DNA from: Candidatus Brockarchaeota archaeon
Lineage (GTDB): Archaea; Thermoproteota; EX4484-205; JAAOZP01
Reading direction: 5' to 3'
Length of the DNA stretch: 64,000 nucleotides
NCBI GenBank assembly: GCA_017601225.1
Contig: JAFNIX010000003.1
Location: forward strand, 1 to 64,000
How positions within the stretch are numbered: position 1 is the stretch's first letter; every line of letters starts with the position of its first letter. The translations under genes and the position numbers were made by a program. The notes below the pieces were generated by a model, which was not told the origin of the DNA, ran no database searches, and worked only from the letters and a program-made list of their open reading frames with translations. This document shows positions 16,320-25,075 of the stretch, piece after piece.

Positions 16320-18026
16320 CTAGGCTTTGAAAACCAGCACCGAGCCCCCGTAGTCTTCGCTGGTTTCTTTAGTAACCAGGTATTGCAGGTCGGTCTCAGG
16401 ATCCTTAACCGGGATAATCCTTATTCCGCCGACCCTGCTCACCATCTTCACATTCTCCGGGTATTTTCCACCATGCAGGTGGAATATTTTAACCCTATGG
16501 CCCCTTTTAACAACCTGCTCCAAGAAGGGAAGCGCCTCTTCAATATTCTGCCAACCGCAATCCGTTATGATGTTTATTAAAACCCGGTTCTCACTCTCGG
16601 AGACGAGCCTCATGATTTCATTTAGAGGAAGTATCGTCATGCCACCAAAATAGAGTGCTAAGGACAATTCCTTCTCAAGTGTTGAGCCATGCCAGTCGAC
16701 AGAGTAGTAGTCTGTTGAAAAAGTCACTGAAGCAGTTTTTCCTCCTATTCTCTCTACGGAAAGCAGGTTGATGAAGGCTGAGGTTGCAGCGTTGTCAATG
16801 ACATCCTGCATGCTTCTACTAGCGTCTAAAACTATTAGGCTTGATGGAACATTGCTTATCGTCATGTTGCTCCCCTTTCCCTTAACCTCGCTCTGCCATT
16901 TCACCGTGTTTATTTCCATCCGCAGCCTTCCCTCGTCGAGGCTGGCCTCCAGATCAAGGTCTTCAACCTCGTCCTCAATGTTCCAATCCATGGGGTAGCT
17001 GGATATTGCTAGATTCGGCTCAGGTCTTCTGCCCTCCTCAAGATATATGAGCATTGTCCTCCTAGCCCTAGCCCTATACCAGTACACTTTCCAGAAGAGC
17101 TCTTCAATCATCTCATTAGTTAACCCGGTGTAAGGCTTGCTTACGCTCGTAGGCAACTTGGGTTCCCGTCCGCTCTCAGGCTTAGCGTGGCGTATTCTCC
17201 CAGCTTCCTTCCTGCTCTTTCTCTCCCCTGCTGCCCTACCGCCTTTTTTAATCGTTTTCTTGATTTCCTCAAGCTCAGAATTCTTCAGCCTTGATTTAAC
17301 CCAGTACTCGTAAAACTTTCTCGCTTCCTCGCTGTTTTTTATTCCTCCAAGCACCTCGTTGATTTTTTCAATAGTGTTCCTGCTTAAGTCTTCCCTTAAG
17401 GGGATGCTCGTGCCAGGGCCATCAATATGCTTCGGTATTTCAGCCTTAACCTTGTTTAAAGACAGGATCAGCGCCACCAGCCTTACTTTATTAAACCAGT
17501 TTCTTTCAGACTTCATAACCATGCTGATTTGCCTAGCAACGTTTTCAACATTATAATCGTATTCTCCACGACCCTTTCTTAAGATATGCCTGTAGGCTGC
17601 CTGAATATATCTGCCAACTCCCCTCTGCTTAGTATTTAGAAACTGGTCGACGTGATAGGGTGTTTCGCCGAACCTGCTTAAAAGATAGAAGCAGTCAACA
17701 TTCAAGTCGGCGAATAGCAAGACTGAGAAATACGCAGTATTCCAGTCCTTGCATGCACCATAAGCCTCCTTCACCAGCTCGTAAGCCGTCCTTATGTCAT
17801 ACGGGCAGTAGTGCAGATGAGCGATCTCATGTCTAATGACTGACCTAAGATATTTCTCACCGTCAACGTTCTTCGGAACCGCCTCCGGAGAAATATGTAC
17901 TTTTGAATCCACCACGAAAAAAGGTGTTTCGCTTTTACCATCATGCTTAACTTCCAGTTCACATGGAGGGAAATAGAGTTCGCTCCTAACCTGTGCGAAA
18001 ATCCTTCTTACTTCCTCCTCATCCAT
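16320..18026 (-). CDS. HExxH metallopeptidase-like / vWA domain protein
   Basis: 568-residue protein with two recognisable parts. The N-terminal half (~1-220) contains HEIAHLHYCPYD near residue 66, a zinc-metallopeptidase HExxH motif as in the DUF2201 family. A basic linker (~255-300) follows. The C-terminal vWA domain has a complete MIDAS set: DASRS near 397, the Thr in FGGMT and the Asp in ITDCG. It is two bases downstream of the MoxR-type ATPase gene. MoxR/vWA pairs usually remodel or load cofactors into a target complex. Proteolysis is not shown; the HExxH may be structural. Confidence 0.82.
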   Translation of the reverse strand: MDEEEVRRIFAQVRSELYFPPCELEVKHDGKSETPFFVVDSKVHISPEAVPKNVDGEKYLRSVIRHEIAHLHYCPYDIRTAYELVKEAYGACKDWNTAYFSVLLFADLNVDCFYLLSRFGETPYHVDQFLNTKQRGVGRYIQAAYRHILRKGRGEYDYNVENVARQISMVMKSERNWFNKVRLVALILSLNKVKAEIPKHIDGPGTSIPLREDLSRNTIEKINEVLGGIKNSEEARKFYEYWVKSRLKNSELEEIKKTIKKGGRAAGERKSRKEAGRIRHAKPESGREPKLPTSVSKPYTGLTNEMIEELFWKVYWYRARARRTMLIYLEEGRRPEPNLAISSYPMDWNIEDEVEDLDLEASLDEGRLRMEINTVKWQSEVKGKGSNMTISNVPSSLIVLDASRSMQDVIDNAATSAFINLLSVERIGGKTASVTFSTDYYSVDWHGSTLEKELSLALYFGGMTILPLNEIMRLVSESENRVLINIITDCGWQNIEEALPFLEQVVKRGHRVKIFHLHGGKYPENVKMVSRVGGIRIIPVKDPETDLQYLVTKETSEDYGGSVLVFKA

Positions 18027-18028
18027 TC

Positions 18029-19234
18029 CTATTCGAGCCCGAGGCCTACCTTCAAGGTTTCTTCCCGGCTAATCTTGCCTTCCCTAACCCATTTCTCCTC
18101 AAGAGAGAACAGCTCCTCGGCGAAAACATTGTCCTCTGCAGCTATTTCTTTAGCAGTCCTATATAGGCCTGGACTGAAACCATTGTAAAGCTCGTTCAGG
18201 ATGAACCATTGTTTCCTGGATTCGCGTTCAAACATTCTCTCTTTCTCCCTTTCAAGCAGCTCGCTGATTTCCTTCAAGGGTTTCTCAGGGTTTAAGAAGC
18301 CCATCCTATGTATGAGAACCCATTTAGCCATCTCAATCACATCCTTCTCCTCAACCTTTCCCTCGAGCCATTTCTTAGCCTTGGCGAGTTGAAGCAGGAT
18401 GAGAGTTGCCCTCTCACTCGGAGGCTCCTTAACCCTGCTGCAGACAAACCTTGTGAAATGGCAGCCCTCGCACAGGACTGGCAGGGGGACGCTGCTGTGC
18501 TCCTTACCCCTAACACATACTTGAAAGTCTCTTACGAGCGTGTTTATGAAGCCGATTAAACCTGGTTCAACCTCGGTTTCCTCAACCTCCCTCCTTATCT
18601 CCGCTAGGTCTCCCGGCTCCATGACGCGCGGCATGGATTTTATCAAATCGTAGCCGTAATCATTATTCAACTCTTGGAGAGCAAATTTTTGACTCACAGT
18701 AAGCGAGCTCAGGTAGAGAGCTATGTCGAACCGGTCGTAGAACGGCGGGGGCTGTATGAAAGTCGTCACGTCACCCGGGTTCTCATTGGCTATGAGAGTA
18801 TAGTCTTCAACAGTATACTTCTGCCCGTAAGCCCATACTTCTCCGAACTGCATCAAGTGGTGAATGTTCGCAGTAGTGTAGGGGTTAAGCCTATTCACCT
18901 CATCTATCCCCTTACCCTGGGCCTGTACGAACTTAGCCCAAAGGACTTTCTCCCTGCCCTTCTTCTCAAGCGAAGGAATATGGAGTCTTCCAACAACCTC
19001 CCCCCTCTTCACCTCGGAGGCTCCTGAAATAACGACAAACTCGTCTCCGAAGAGGCCTTTCAAAACAAGCAGCATCAGTGTGGACTTGCCTGTCCCCCTT
19101 GGTGCTCTTATCAGCGTCGTTGACTTCCGGTGAAGCAGGTTCAGCATAAGTATTGAAATTACCTCCTCGTTGCCGATGAACCTTTTAGCCAACTCTTCTC
19201 TGAGCCTTTCCACTAGAGGCCTCTTGCTGCTCAT
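18029..19234 (-). CDS. MoxR-type AAA+ ATPase with Cys cluster
   Basis: AAA+ ATPase of the MoxR/magnesium-chelatase ChlI group, presumably the motor for the neighbouring vWA protein. Walker A is APRGTGKST near residue 44; GIDEVNRL serves as Walker B and LIANENPGD as sensor 1. The lid region has an unusual set of four Cys (CVRG..., LCEGCHF, VCSR; ~240-270) that could hold a metal or Fe-S cluster. I use ATG 19234, which overlaps the upstream stop as ATGA, rather than the ATG 15 bases earlier. Confidence 0.87.
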   Translation of the reverse strand: MSSKRPLVERLREELAKRFIGNEEVISILMLNLLHRKSTTLIRAPRGTGKSTLMLLVLKGLFGDEFVVISGASEVKRGEVVGRLHIPSLEKKGREKVLWAKFVQAQGKGIDEVNRLNPYTTANIHHLMQFGEVWAYGQKYTVEDYTLIANENPGDVTTFIQPPPFYDRFDIALYLSSLTVSQKFALQELNNDYGYDLIKSMPRVMEPGDLAEIRREVEETEVEPGLIGFINTLVRDFQVCVRGKEHSSVPLPVLCEGCHFTRFVCSRVKEPPSERATLILLQLAKAKKWLEGKVEEKDVIEMAKWVLIHRMGFLNPEKPLKEISELLEREKERMFERESRKQWFILNELYNGFSPGLYRTAKEIAAEDNVFAEELFSLEEKWVREGKISREETLKVGLGLE

Positions 19235-19545
19235 GATAACCATCCCCATGCAGCCGCTATCATGGAAACCGTCAGGAGTATAAACAGTATTCTAAGCCTC
19301 ATGGTGAGGCTTTTAATCTTCCTCTCCATCCAGTTCATCCTGTCAAGGATGTCGAAAGCAGTACTCCTTTCCAGATATATGTAGTCTCCAGAAGTCTTGT
19401 TCGAATAGGCGAATTCCAAGAACCCTGTGAAAGAATACTTGTCTCTCTTAATTTCCTCGTCCCATGAAATCCTCTGCCCCTGTCTTTCAACCTTAATGTT
19501 GGCGGACTTTTCCTCTAAAAACTTTCTGAAGCTTCTGCTCTCCAA
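19231..19545 (-). CDS. Small C-terminally anchored membrane protein of the MoxR-vWA operon
   Basis: 104-residue protein of no family known to me. A charged N-terminal region (EEKSANIKVERQGQRI) precedes one C-terminal transmembrane helix (ILFILLTVSMIAAAWGWL, ~86-103), so it is probably tail-anchored with most of the chain in the cytoplasm. Its stop overlaps the MoxR start by four bases, strong evidence for translational coupling. A plausible role is to tether the ATPase/vWA machine to the membrane; this is inference from gene order only. Confidence 0.75.
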   Translation of the reverse strand: MESRSFRKFLEEKSANIKVERQGQRISWDEEIKRDKYSFTGFLEFAYSNKTSGDYIYLERSTAFDILDRMNWMERKIKSLTMRLRILFILLTVSMIAAAWGWLS

Positions 19546-19665
19546 GCTGCATAACCAGCATGCATTACTCTTTTAAGCGTTATCCTGTTTTTAAGGCTTA
19601 GGCTTAAGTCGAAGCATCGCTGACGTTTAAAAAACGTTTTTAACAGTGCACAGAGGTGAAAAATA

Positions 19666-20943
19666 ATGATGAGAACATCCAGAATACCGGGTTTCTACAA
19701 TTTAAGCGTGGCAGAGAGGCTGAGCAGGATAGTTGAGCACGCCGGTCTGACGGAGGAGGAGGCTAAACTCCTCTCGAAAGAGGGTAATCTAAGCCTAGAT
19801 ATTGCTGATAGAATGGTTGAAAACGTGATTGGGACAATGGCTTACCCTTTCTCCGTTGCTCTCAACTTTCTCATAGATGGAAAGGAGTTTATTATCCCCA
19901 TGGTTATCGAGGAAACCTCGGTTGTCGCGGCTGCCAGCAATGCTGCTAAAATGACTAGGGCTAAAGGCGGAATATTCACAGACGCCACGGACCCCATCAT
20001 GATAGGACAGGTGCAACTGACTGGAGTACCCAATCCCTTCACAGCTAAAATTAAGATTCTTGAACACAGGGATGAGATATTGAAGCTGGCGAACGACCAG
20101 GATCCTGTTCTCGTAAAATTTGGGGGAGGCGCTAGGGATGTAGAGGTTAAAGTGGTGGATAGTCCTGTCGGCCCAATGGTGATAACTCATCTTCTCGTAG
20201 ACGTGAGGGATGCGATGGGGGCTAATGCTGTTAACACGATGTGCGAGGCTGTAGCGCCCCTGATCGAGAGGATCACCGGGGGAAAAGCATACTTAAGGAT
20301 AATATCGAACCTTGCTGATAAAAGGCTAGTAAGGGCTAGGACAACGGTGGCTAAGGAGGAGGTCGGCGGGGAGGAGGCTGTCGACGCAATAGTGAAAGCA
20401 TGGGCTTTCGCAGCAAGCGACCCATACAGGGCGGCAACCCATAATAAGGGGATTATGAACGGTGTCATTGCGGTAGCCTTAGCTACGGGGCAGGACCACA
20501 GGGCCATAGAGGCGGGGGTGCATGCTTACGCCGCGAGGACTGGCCGATACATGCCTTTGAGCGTTTGGGAGAAGGATGAGAACGGCGATCTCGCTGGAAC
20601 GCTGGAGATGCCGATGGCGGTTGGCTTGATAGGCGGGGCAACGAAAACACACCCCGTAGCGAGGATCGCGATTAAAATCTTGGGTGTTACAACCGCGACC
20701 GAATTGGCTAGGGTGATGGGTGCCGTCGGTCTAGCTCAGAACCTTGCGGCTCTAAGAGCCCTAGCGCTCGAGGGGATCCAGGCGGGCCACATGAGGCTTC
20801 ATGCGCGTAATATAGCGGTTATGGCGGGTGCGACGGGGGGCCTCATTGAGAAGGTTGCTGAGCAAATGATTAAGGAAAGGAAGATAAGGTTTGATAGGGC
20901 TCAGGAGCTCGTCAAGGAGTTCACGGAGAAGAAGGAGCAGTAA
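19666..20943 (+). CDS. mvaA: HMG-CoA reductase, class II
   Basis: Converts HMG-CoA to mevalonate (or the reverse) with NAD(P)H, the committed step to archaeal isoprenoid lipids. All class II hallmarks are present: EETSVVAAASNAA with the catalytic Glu, DAMGANAVNTM, HNKGIMNG with the Lys, GQDHRA with the Asp, GGATKTHP, GLAQNLAALRAL and GHMRLHARNIA with the His. The length of 425 is typical. A strong ribosome site, GAGGTG, sits 8 bases before the ATG pair at 19666. Most archaea use class I, so this copy may have been acquired. No mevalonate-pathway neighbour is in the window. Confidence 0.95.
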   Translation: MMRTSRIPGFYNLSVAERLSRIVEHAGLTEEEAKLLSKEGNLSLDIADRMVENVIGTMAYPFSVALNFLIDGKEFIIPMVIEETSVVAAASNAAKMTRAKGGIFTDATDPIMIGQVQLTGVPNPFTAKIKILEHRDEILKLANDQDPVLVKFGGGARDVEVKVVDSPVGPMVITHLLVDVRDAMGANAVNTMCEAVAPLIERITGGKAYLRIISNLADKRLVRARTTVAKEEVGGEEAVDAIVKAWAFAASDPYRAATHNKGIMNGVIAVALATGQDHRAIEAGVHAYAARTGRYMPLSVWEKDENGDLAGTLEMPMAVGLIGGATKTHPVARIAIKILGVTTATELARVMGAVGLAQNLAALRALALEGIQAGHMRLHARNIAVMAGATGGLIEKVAEQMIKERKIRFDRAQELVKEFTEKKEQ

Positions 20944-20960
20944 GCCCTGGCACCATAAGC

Positions 20961-21441
20961 ATGCGTGTGGAATTGAAAGAGTTGTGCTTAAAGACTCGGC
21001 TTCATTAGTATTACAGAGACGGTGAATCCGAGGATTAGGAAGCGCCTCATGGATTCTCTCGATTACCTTAGGGAGATGGATTTCTTCAAGGATTATTCCA
21101 ATTTATCATAAGAAGAACTACTTAAGAAGATTTTTAGGGATGAAATTATCTATGCATCCAGTTGGTGGTATGAAGAGCCTCGTTCTTCTTTTCCAGAAAT
21201 ACCGGAGCCCATACCGCACGGGTTTTATCTATTGGATGATATAGAAAAGAATCAGAAAGATTGGATGAAGAAGAGCGTTTTCGAAATAGATCTTTCATTG
21301 ATTCCTTTCGATACTAAAAGGGTTATGCAGGAAGAAGTGGAAACGGATATAGATGACAATATGGGTGTGGCAATTCTCAAGAGGCTTGAAAAATATCGAG
21401 AGGAGTCTTTCGGCCTACGAATATTAGTTGGAGATGGATAA
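20961..21441 (+). pseudogene. Broken gene of unknown family
   Basis: A reading frame with several lesions. ATG 20961 gives MRVELKELCLKTRLH and stops. Frame 1 then continues from about 21001 with SITETVNPRIRKRLMDSLDYL, meets a TAA at 21109-21111 exactly where an LSEEELLKK-type sequence would have Glu, and runs on with IFRDEIIYASSWWYEEP to the stop at 21439-21441. A frameshift plus a nonsense codon mark it as a pseudogene or a poorly sequenced gene. I do not recognise the family. The intact part from 21232 could still be translated. Confidence 0.55.
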
Positions 21442-21457
21442 CTGAATTACATTCCAA

Positions 21458-21673
21458 GTGGTCGATACAAGAGGTCAGTTCGATTTTAAAGGCAAGAGGC
21501 ATAGCATTCAAATCGTCCTGCGATATGATTACCTTGAGGATATCGGCCTCGAAGAGCTAAATGAAATAATCAAAGATACCGGGTACCAGTACTATCAGGT
21601 TAAACATGAACTTATAACCGTAGTTATGTTGACTAAAGAAGAAGCTAAAAAGCTGAAGGAGGAGAGGGGCTGA
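21458..21673 (+). CDS. Small hypothetical protein
   Basis: 71-residue frame from GTG 21458, 16 bases after the broken gene on the same strand. The composition is protein-like, with an alternating strand-helix-strand pattern (SIQIVLRYDYLEDIGLEELN ... HELITVVMLTKEEAKKLK) that resembles a small alpha/beta fold. No motif is recognised. It may be the second gene of a former two-gene unit whose first gene is now broken. No clear ribosome site is seen. Confidence 0.5.
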   Translation: MVDTRGQFDFKGKRHSIQIVLRYDYLEDIGLEELNEIIKDTGYQYYQVKHELITVVMLTKEEAKKLKEERG

Positions 21674-21698
21674 AGATTTGAATATGTTTATTGATTAT

Positions 21699-22084
21699 CT
21701 ACGGTAATAGCGGTTCATACCCCACTTTCACTTCTTTATTCTCCAAATCGAAGAAAACGTAAACCACTACGTAGGCTTTAATGTTCTCTCTCCTCACAAT
21801 ACCTAAGCCTTCTTTGTTCAAGTCAAGGCCATTCTTTTCGATTAACTCTTTGTATTCTTTTAATTGCTCTATGCCTTTCTTAACATGGTCCCCCAAGAGA
21901 CTTTTGGAAGTTTTACTTGCCTTAGACTCCACGATTATGAAGTAATTATCCTCTGTTTGGATACTAAGTCCACCCTCTTTCTTGCACCCTTTATTTCGAC
22001 TTCGTTTGCTATGAATCTCACCCTTCCTAATCCAAGAAGCTGGCCGGCTTCTACCACTTGTGTAGCTACCTTCTTCCCCTCAAT
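21699..22084 (-). pseudogene. PD-(D/E)XK-type nuclease remnant
   Basis: C-terminal part of an archaeal restriction-endonuclease-like (DUF3782-type) protein. From 22084 the frame reads IEGKKVATQVVEAGQLLGLG ... NEVEIKGARKRVDLV, shifts by one near 21960, and continues EDNYFIIVESKA ... HVKKGIEQLKEYKELIEKNG to the stop at 21699. The Asp in RVDLV and the Glu-x-Lys in VESKA match the expected active-site positions. A frameshift separates the two halves and the N terminus is missing, replaced by a sugar-isomerase fragment. Confidence 0.65.
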
Positions 22085-22285
22085 TCACGCGCGCTCTGTC
22101 AGCAGCATACATGGCGATTTCTCTCCTCGCTTCAATAGTGTACTTCTCAGCGAAAACGTCGGCATAGCGGTTTCCACCTGTACTGAAGAAAAGCCATTCT
22201 TGTAAGCAAGATCCACCGCTTTCCTGACACTTCTCTCATAGACAGCATGGAAACCAATTCTAGACAGAATATTGTTGATTTTCAT
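22085..22285 (-). pseudogene. Sugar isomerase/AP-endonuclease-2 TIM-barrel remnant
   Basis: N-terminal fragment of a xylose-isomerase-like TIM-barrel gene. It reads KINNILSRIGFHAVYERSV then AVDLAYKNGFSSVQVETAMP. Adding one T to the homopolymer at 22153-22156 lets the frame continue PTFFAEKYTIEARREIAMYA, as expected for the family, until a stop at 22080-22082. The rest of the barrel is absent and nuclease-like sequence follows directly. It starts 12 bases below the trxB stop and is therefore a dead downstream relic. Confidence 0.6.
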
Positions 22286-22300
22286 GACAATGAATCCGAC

Positions 22301-23272
22301 CTATTTAGAACGGTGTTTAACATCCTCTAAGTATTTTATCGCATCCAGCGCGGCCTGACATCCTTCGCCGGCTGCAGTAATAGCCTGGCGGTAACGGTAA
22401 TCCTTAGCCTCGCCCGCGACGAAAACGCCTTCAACACTAGTCTTTGTAGAGTCTCTAACGATTATGTAGCCTTTCTCATCCATTTCCACTTGCCCCTTGA
22501 AAAGCTCCGTATTCGGCTTATAGCCTATTGACACGAAAACTCCGTCACACGGGATTTCAAACTTCTCTCCTGTATCGACTCTTTTCACCCTTACTCCTTC
22601 TACGCGTTGCCCTCCGAGAATCTCCTCCACTACGCTGTTCCATAAGAATTCTATTTTAGGGTTACTGAATGCCCTCTCCTGCAGTATCTTTGTCGCCCTA
22701 AGCTCGCTCCTCCTATGAATAACTTTAACCTTCTTCGCGAACTTGGTTAGGAAGAGTGCTTCCTCCATCGCCGAGTCGCCGCCCCCCACAACCACCACGT
22801 TTTTATCTTTGAAAAAAGCCCCATCGCAAACAGCACAGTTTGAAACACCTTTTCCCCTTAATCTTTCTTCGCCATCTACACCAAGCTCCTTTGGAGAAGC
22901 TCCTGTAGCGATTATTACTGCGTGACTCTCGTAAGCAATCCCGCCAGCTACTACTTTGAAAGGTCTCCTAGACAAATCTACGTTCTCCGCGTCTTCAAAA
23001 ACTATTTCAGCTCCAAACCGTTGAGCCTGTTTCAGCATGTTGTTCATAAGGTCTGACCCAAGTATTCCATCAGGGAAACCCGGATAATTCTCAACCTGCG
23101 ATGTCAGCATTAACTGGCCGCCCCACGAGGAGCCTGCGATGACGAGTGTCTTCAACCTTGCCCTTCCAGTGTATATTGCTGCAGTTAAACCGGCAGGACC
23201 TGAGCCTATAATTATAACATCATATGTCCCGCCTATTGGCTTTGATCCTAGTAATGGGGGCAAGCTGCTCAT
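22301..23272 (-). CDS. trxB: Thioredoxin reductase
   Basis: FAD enzyme that passes electrons from NAD(P)H to thioredoxin or glutaredoxin-like proteins. It has an N-terminal FAD motif GSGPAGLTAAIY, the redox pair CAVC followed by DGAFF near residue 145, a second nucleotide motif GGGDSAMEEALFL and HRRSELRA, whose Arg residues suggest NADPH use. The C-terminal FAD motif is VFVAGEAKD, where VFAAGD is usual. The length of 323 is standard. It is transcribed toward the pseudogene cluster; no thioredoxin gene is next to it. Confidence 0.94.
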   Translation of the reverse strand: MSSLPPLLGSKPIGGTYDVIIIGSGPAGLTAAIYTGRARLKTLVIAGSSWGGQLMLTSQVENYPGFPDGILGSDLMNNMLKQAQRFGAEIVFEDAENVDLSRRPFKVVAGGIAYESHAVIIATGASPKELGVDGEERLRGKGVSNCAVCDGAFFKDKNVVVVGGGDSAMEEALFLTKFAKKVKVIHRRSELRATKILQERAFSNPKIEFLWNSVVEEILGGQRVEGVRVKRVDTGEKFEIPCDGVFVSIGYKPNTELFKGQVEMDEKGYIIVRDSTKTSVEGVFVAGEAKDYRYRQAITAAGEGCQAALDAIKYLEDVKHRSK

Positions 23273-23311
23273 GCTCCTACTGTTAACCAGTTTGAAATAA
23301 AAAGCTTTCCG

Positions 23312-23629
23312 TCACATAGTGTTAACGCTTCCAACAGCTTTCTTTAAAGACTCGACTTTATCCATCATACTTCTCTTTAAGTCCCGCCTATCATCTATTT
23401 TGACGATTGTTACGGCGCGTTTAACACCATGTTTAAAAACAGCCTCATGTGCGATCCTGACTGCTTTCAAGGCCTCCTCAACACTCTGGGCTTCGAAAAC
23501 AGTGCACCTAGGGGTAAGCTCCTATTTTACCCCGATGTTTTCAAGCTCCCCTATGGCATGGGCAAGAATTCTTGAAAGGCTTGTCCCCTCTCCAACAGGA
23601 ACTATGCTGAATTCTACTACAACCACCAT
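23312..23629 (-). pseudogene. Thiamine-binding (MTH1187/YkoF-like) protein gene with in-frame TAG
   Basis: A 105-codon frame of the MTH1187 family. Codons 1-35 (VVVVEFSIVPVGEGTSLSRI ... ELENIGVK) are followed by TAG at 23522-23524. The same frame then continues without any shift: ELTPRCTVFEAQSVEEALKA ... AHEAVFKHGVKRAVTIVKID then DRRD, to the stop at 23312. The TAG stands where the family usually has Tyr (VKYELTP), one base from TAT or TAC. ATG 23629 fits the family N terminus; the longer upstream frame to 23824 is not conserved-looking. A point nonsense mutation, sequencing error or suppression could explain it. Confidence 0.7.
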
Positions 23630-23866
23630 TTTTTGATAGAGGTTAGTGTTGAGCTGGATAAGTTTTTCGTTGTGAAGCCTTACGAACCTGCTTATTGCCC
23701 TCTCGACAGCTGACGACAATCCTTCTCCCAAGCCCTGAAAATTTGCTCTCTGCTTGATTAAAAATATCTGGTTACAATATACTTCTCCATATATACTCAC
23801 AGTATATACTTTCTCTTTGAACACAAAAAAGTTGAAATAGCCCTTGCTTGGGAGAAGGGCGTTAAG

Positions 23867-25066
23867 TTGAACCCTGGGCTTAAGGCTTCCCGCAGGGCGT
23901 TAAACATCGAGGGCGAGAGCTCCTTCATAGTGCTGGGTAACGCAAAGATGCTTGAAACACAGGGCAAAAGGATAATCCACCTTGAGATTGGCGAGCCTGA
24001 TTTCATCACACCGGCAAATATAAGGGAGGCTGCGATAAGGGCATTGAAAGACGGGGAGACCCATTATACTCCTACACCTGGCATGCTGGAGTTGAGGAAA
24101 GCGATTGCCGAGAAGACTGCTCAGGATTTCGGCATTGATGTAAGTTTCGAAAACGTTTCAGTAACACTAGGCTCTAAGGAGGCTATTTTCGCAGCTTTAG
24201 CCTCAATAGTGGAGGAGGGGGATGAGGTTCTCTATCCGAACCCGGGTTACCCGGCTTACGAGAGTGGTGTAAGGTTCTTCGGAGGAAAACCCGTGCCTGT
24301 CAGGCTCAGGGAGGAGAACGAGTTTAGAATGACTCCTGAAGAGGTTAACCGGCTAGTTTCGGATAAGACTAAGGCAATAGTCATAAATTCCCCTGAGAAT
24401 CCTACTGGGGCAGTTTTAAGCAAGGATGACGTTAAGGGTGTTGTTGAAATAGCGAGGGACAGGGGAGCATACGTTATTAGTGACGAGGTCTATAGATACA
24501 TAATATATGATGGTTTGAAACACTATTCGCCTCTTCAGTTTGATGAGAATCTGGAGAACACTATAGTGGTAGACGGCTTCTCAAAATACTATGCTATGAC
24601 AGGATGGAGGCTGGGCTATGTGATCACACCGGAACGTTTGACAGAGCCCCTTCAGCTCGTTTTAAACCTGGTGACAGCATGCCCGCCCTCTTTCATCCAG
24701 ATAGGGGGTTTAGAGGCTTTGAGAAACGGTTCTAATGCTGTCCGAGAAATGGTTGAACAGTATGCTATTAGGAGGGAGATTGTTATCGAAGAGGTTTCTA
24801 AAATGAGGAGGGTTCACATGGTTAGACCTAAAGGAGCTTTCTACGGGTTTATCAACGTTAAAGAAATAATCGATAGGGCGAAGGTTAACAGTTTAAAACT
24901 GGCCTCTATTCTGCTTGAAAAATATGGGGTTGCGGTTTTGCATGGATCAGCCATGGGTTCTTTCGGAGAAGGCTACATTAGGATAAGCTATGCCAACTCT
25001 GTTGAAAACATAAGGAACGGGTTAAGAATAATGAGCAGAGCTTTTGATGAAATCGCAGGTTTCTGA
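23867..25066 (+). CDS. PLP-dependent aminotransferase class I (aspartate aminotransferase-like)
   Basis: Fold-type I aminotransferase moving amino groups between an amino acid (probably Asp) and a 2-oxo acid. Motifs in order are LEIGEPDF, TLGSKEAI, PNPGYPAY, NSPENPTGAV with the Asn contacting PLP, SDEVYRY and DGFSKYYAMTGWRLGY with the Schiff-base Lys. YIRISYA, with the carboxylate-binding Arg, lies near the C terminus. The start is TTG 23867, preceded by GGGAGAAGGG. The length of 399 is typical. Substrate specificity cannot be read from sequence alone. Confidence 0.92.
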   Translation: MNPGLKASRRALNIEGESSFIVLGNAKMLETQGKRIIHLEIGEPDFITPANIREAAIRALKDGETHYTPTPGMLELRKAIAEKTAQDFGIDVSFENVSVTLGSKEAIFAALASIVEEGDEVLYPNPGYPAYESGVRFFGGKPVPVRLREENEFRMTPEEVNRLVSDKTKAIVINSPENPTGAVLSKDDVKGVVEIARDRGAYVISDEVYRYIIYDGLKHYSPLQFDENLENTIVVDGFSKYYAMTGWRLGYVITPERLTEPLQLVLNLVTACPPSFIQIGGLEALRNGSNAVREMVEQYAIRREIVIEEVSKMRRVHMVRPKGAFYGFINVKEIIDRAKVNSLKLASILLEKYGVAVLHGSAMGSFGEGYIRISYANSVENIRNGLRIMSRAFDEIAGF

Positions 25067-25075
25067 GCTTGTTTC

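Noticed and set aside
23522-23524. Pyrrolysine insertion at the TAG codon
   Set aside because: Pyl is used in methylamine methyltransferases. This family is unrelated, Tyr is the usual residue, and no Pyl genes are in the window.
23630-23824. Upstream extension of the thiamine-binding-type gene
   Set aside because: The extra 65 codons lack any family pattern, and ATG 23629 already gives the canonical N terminus.
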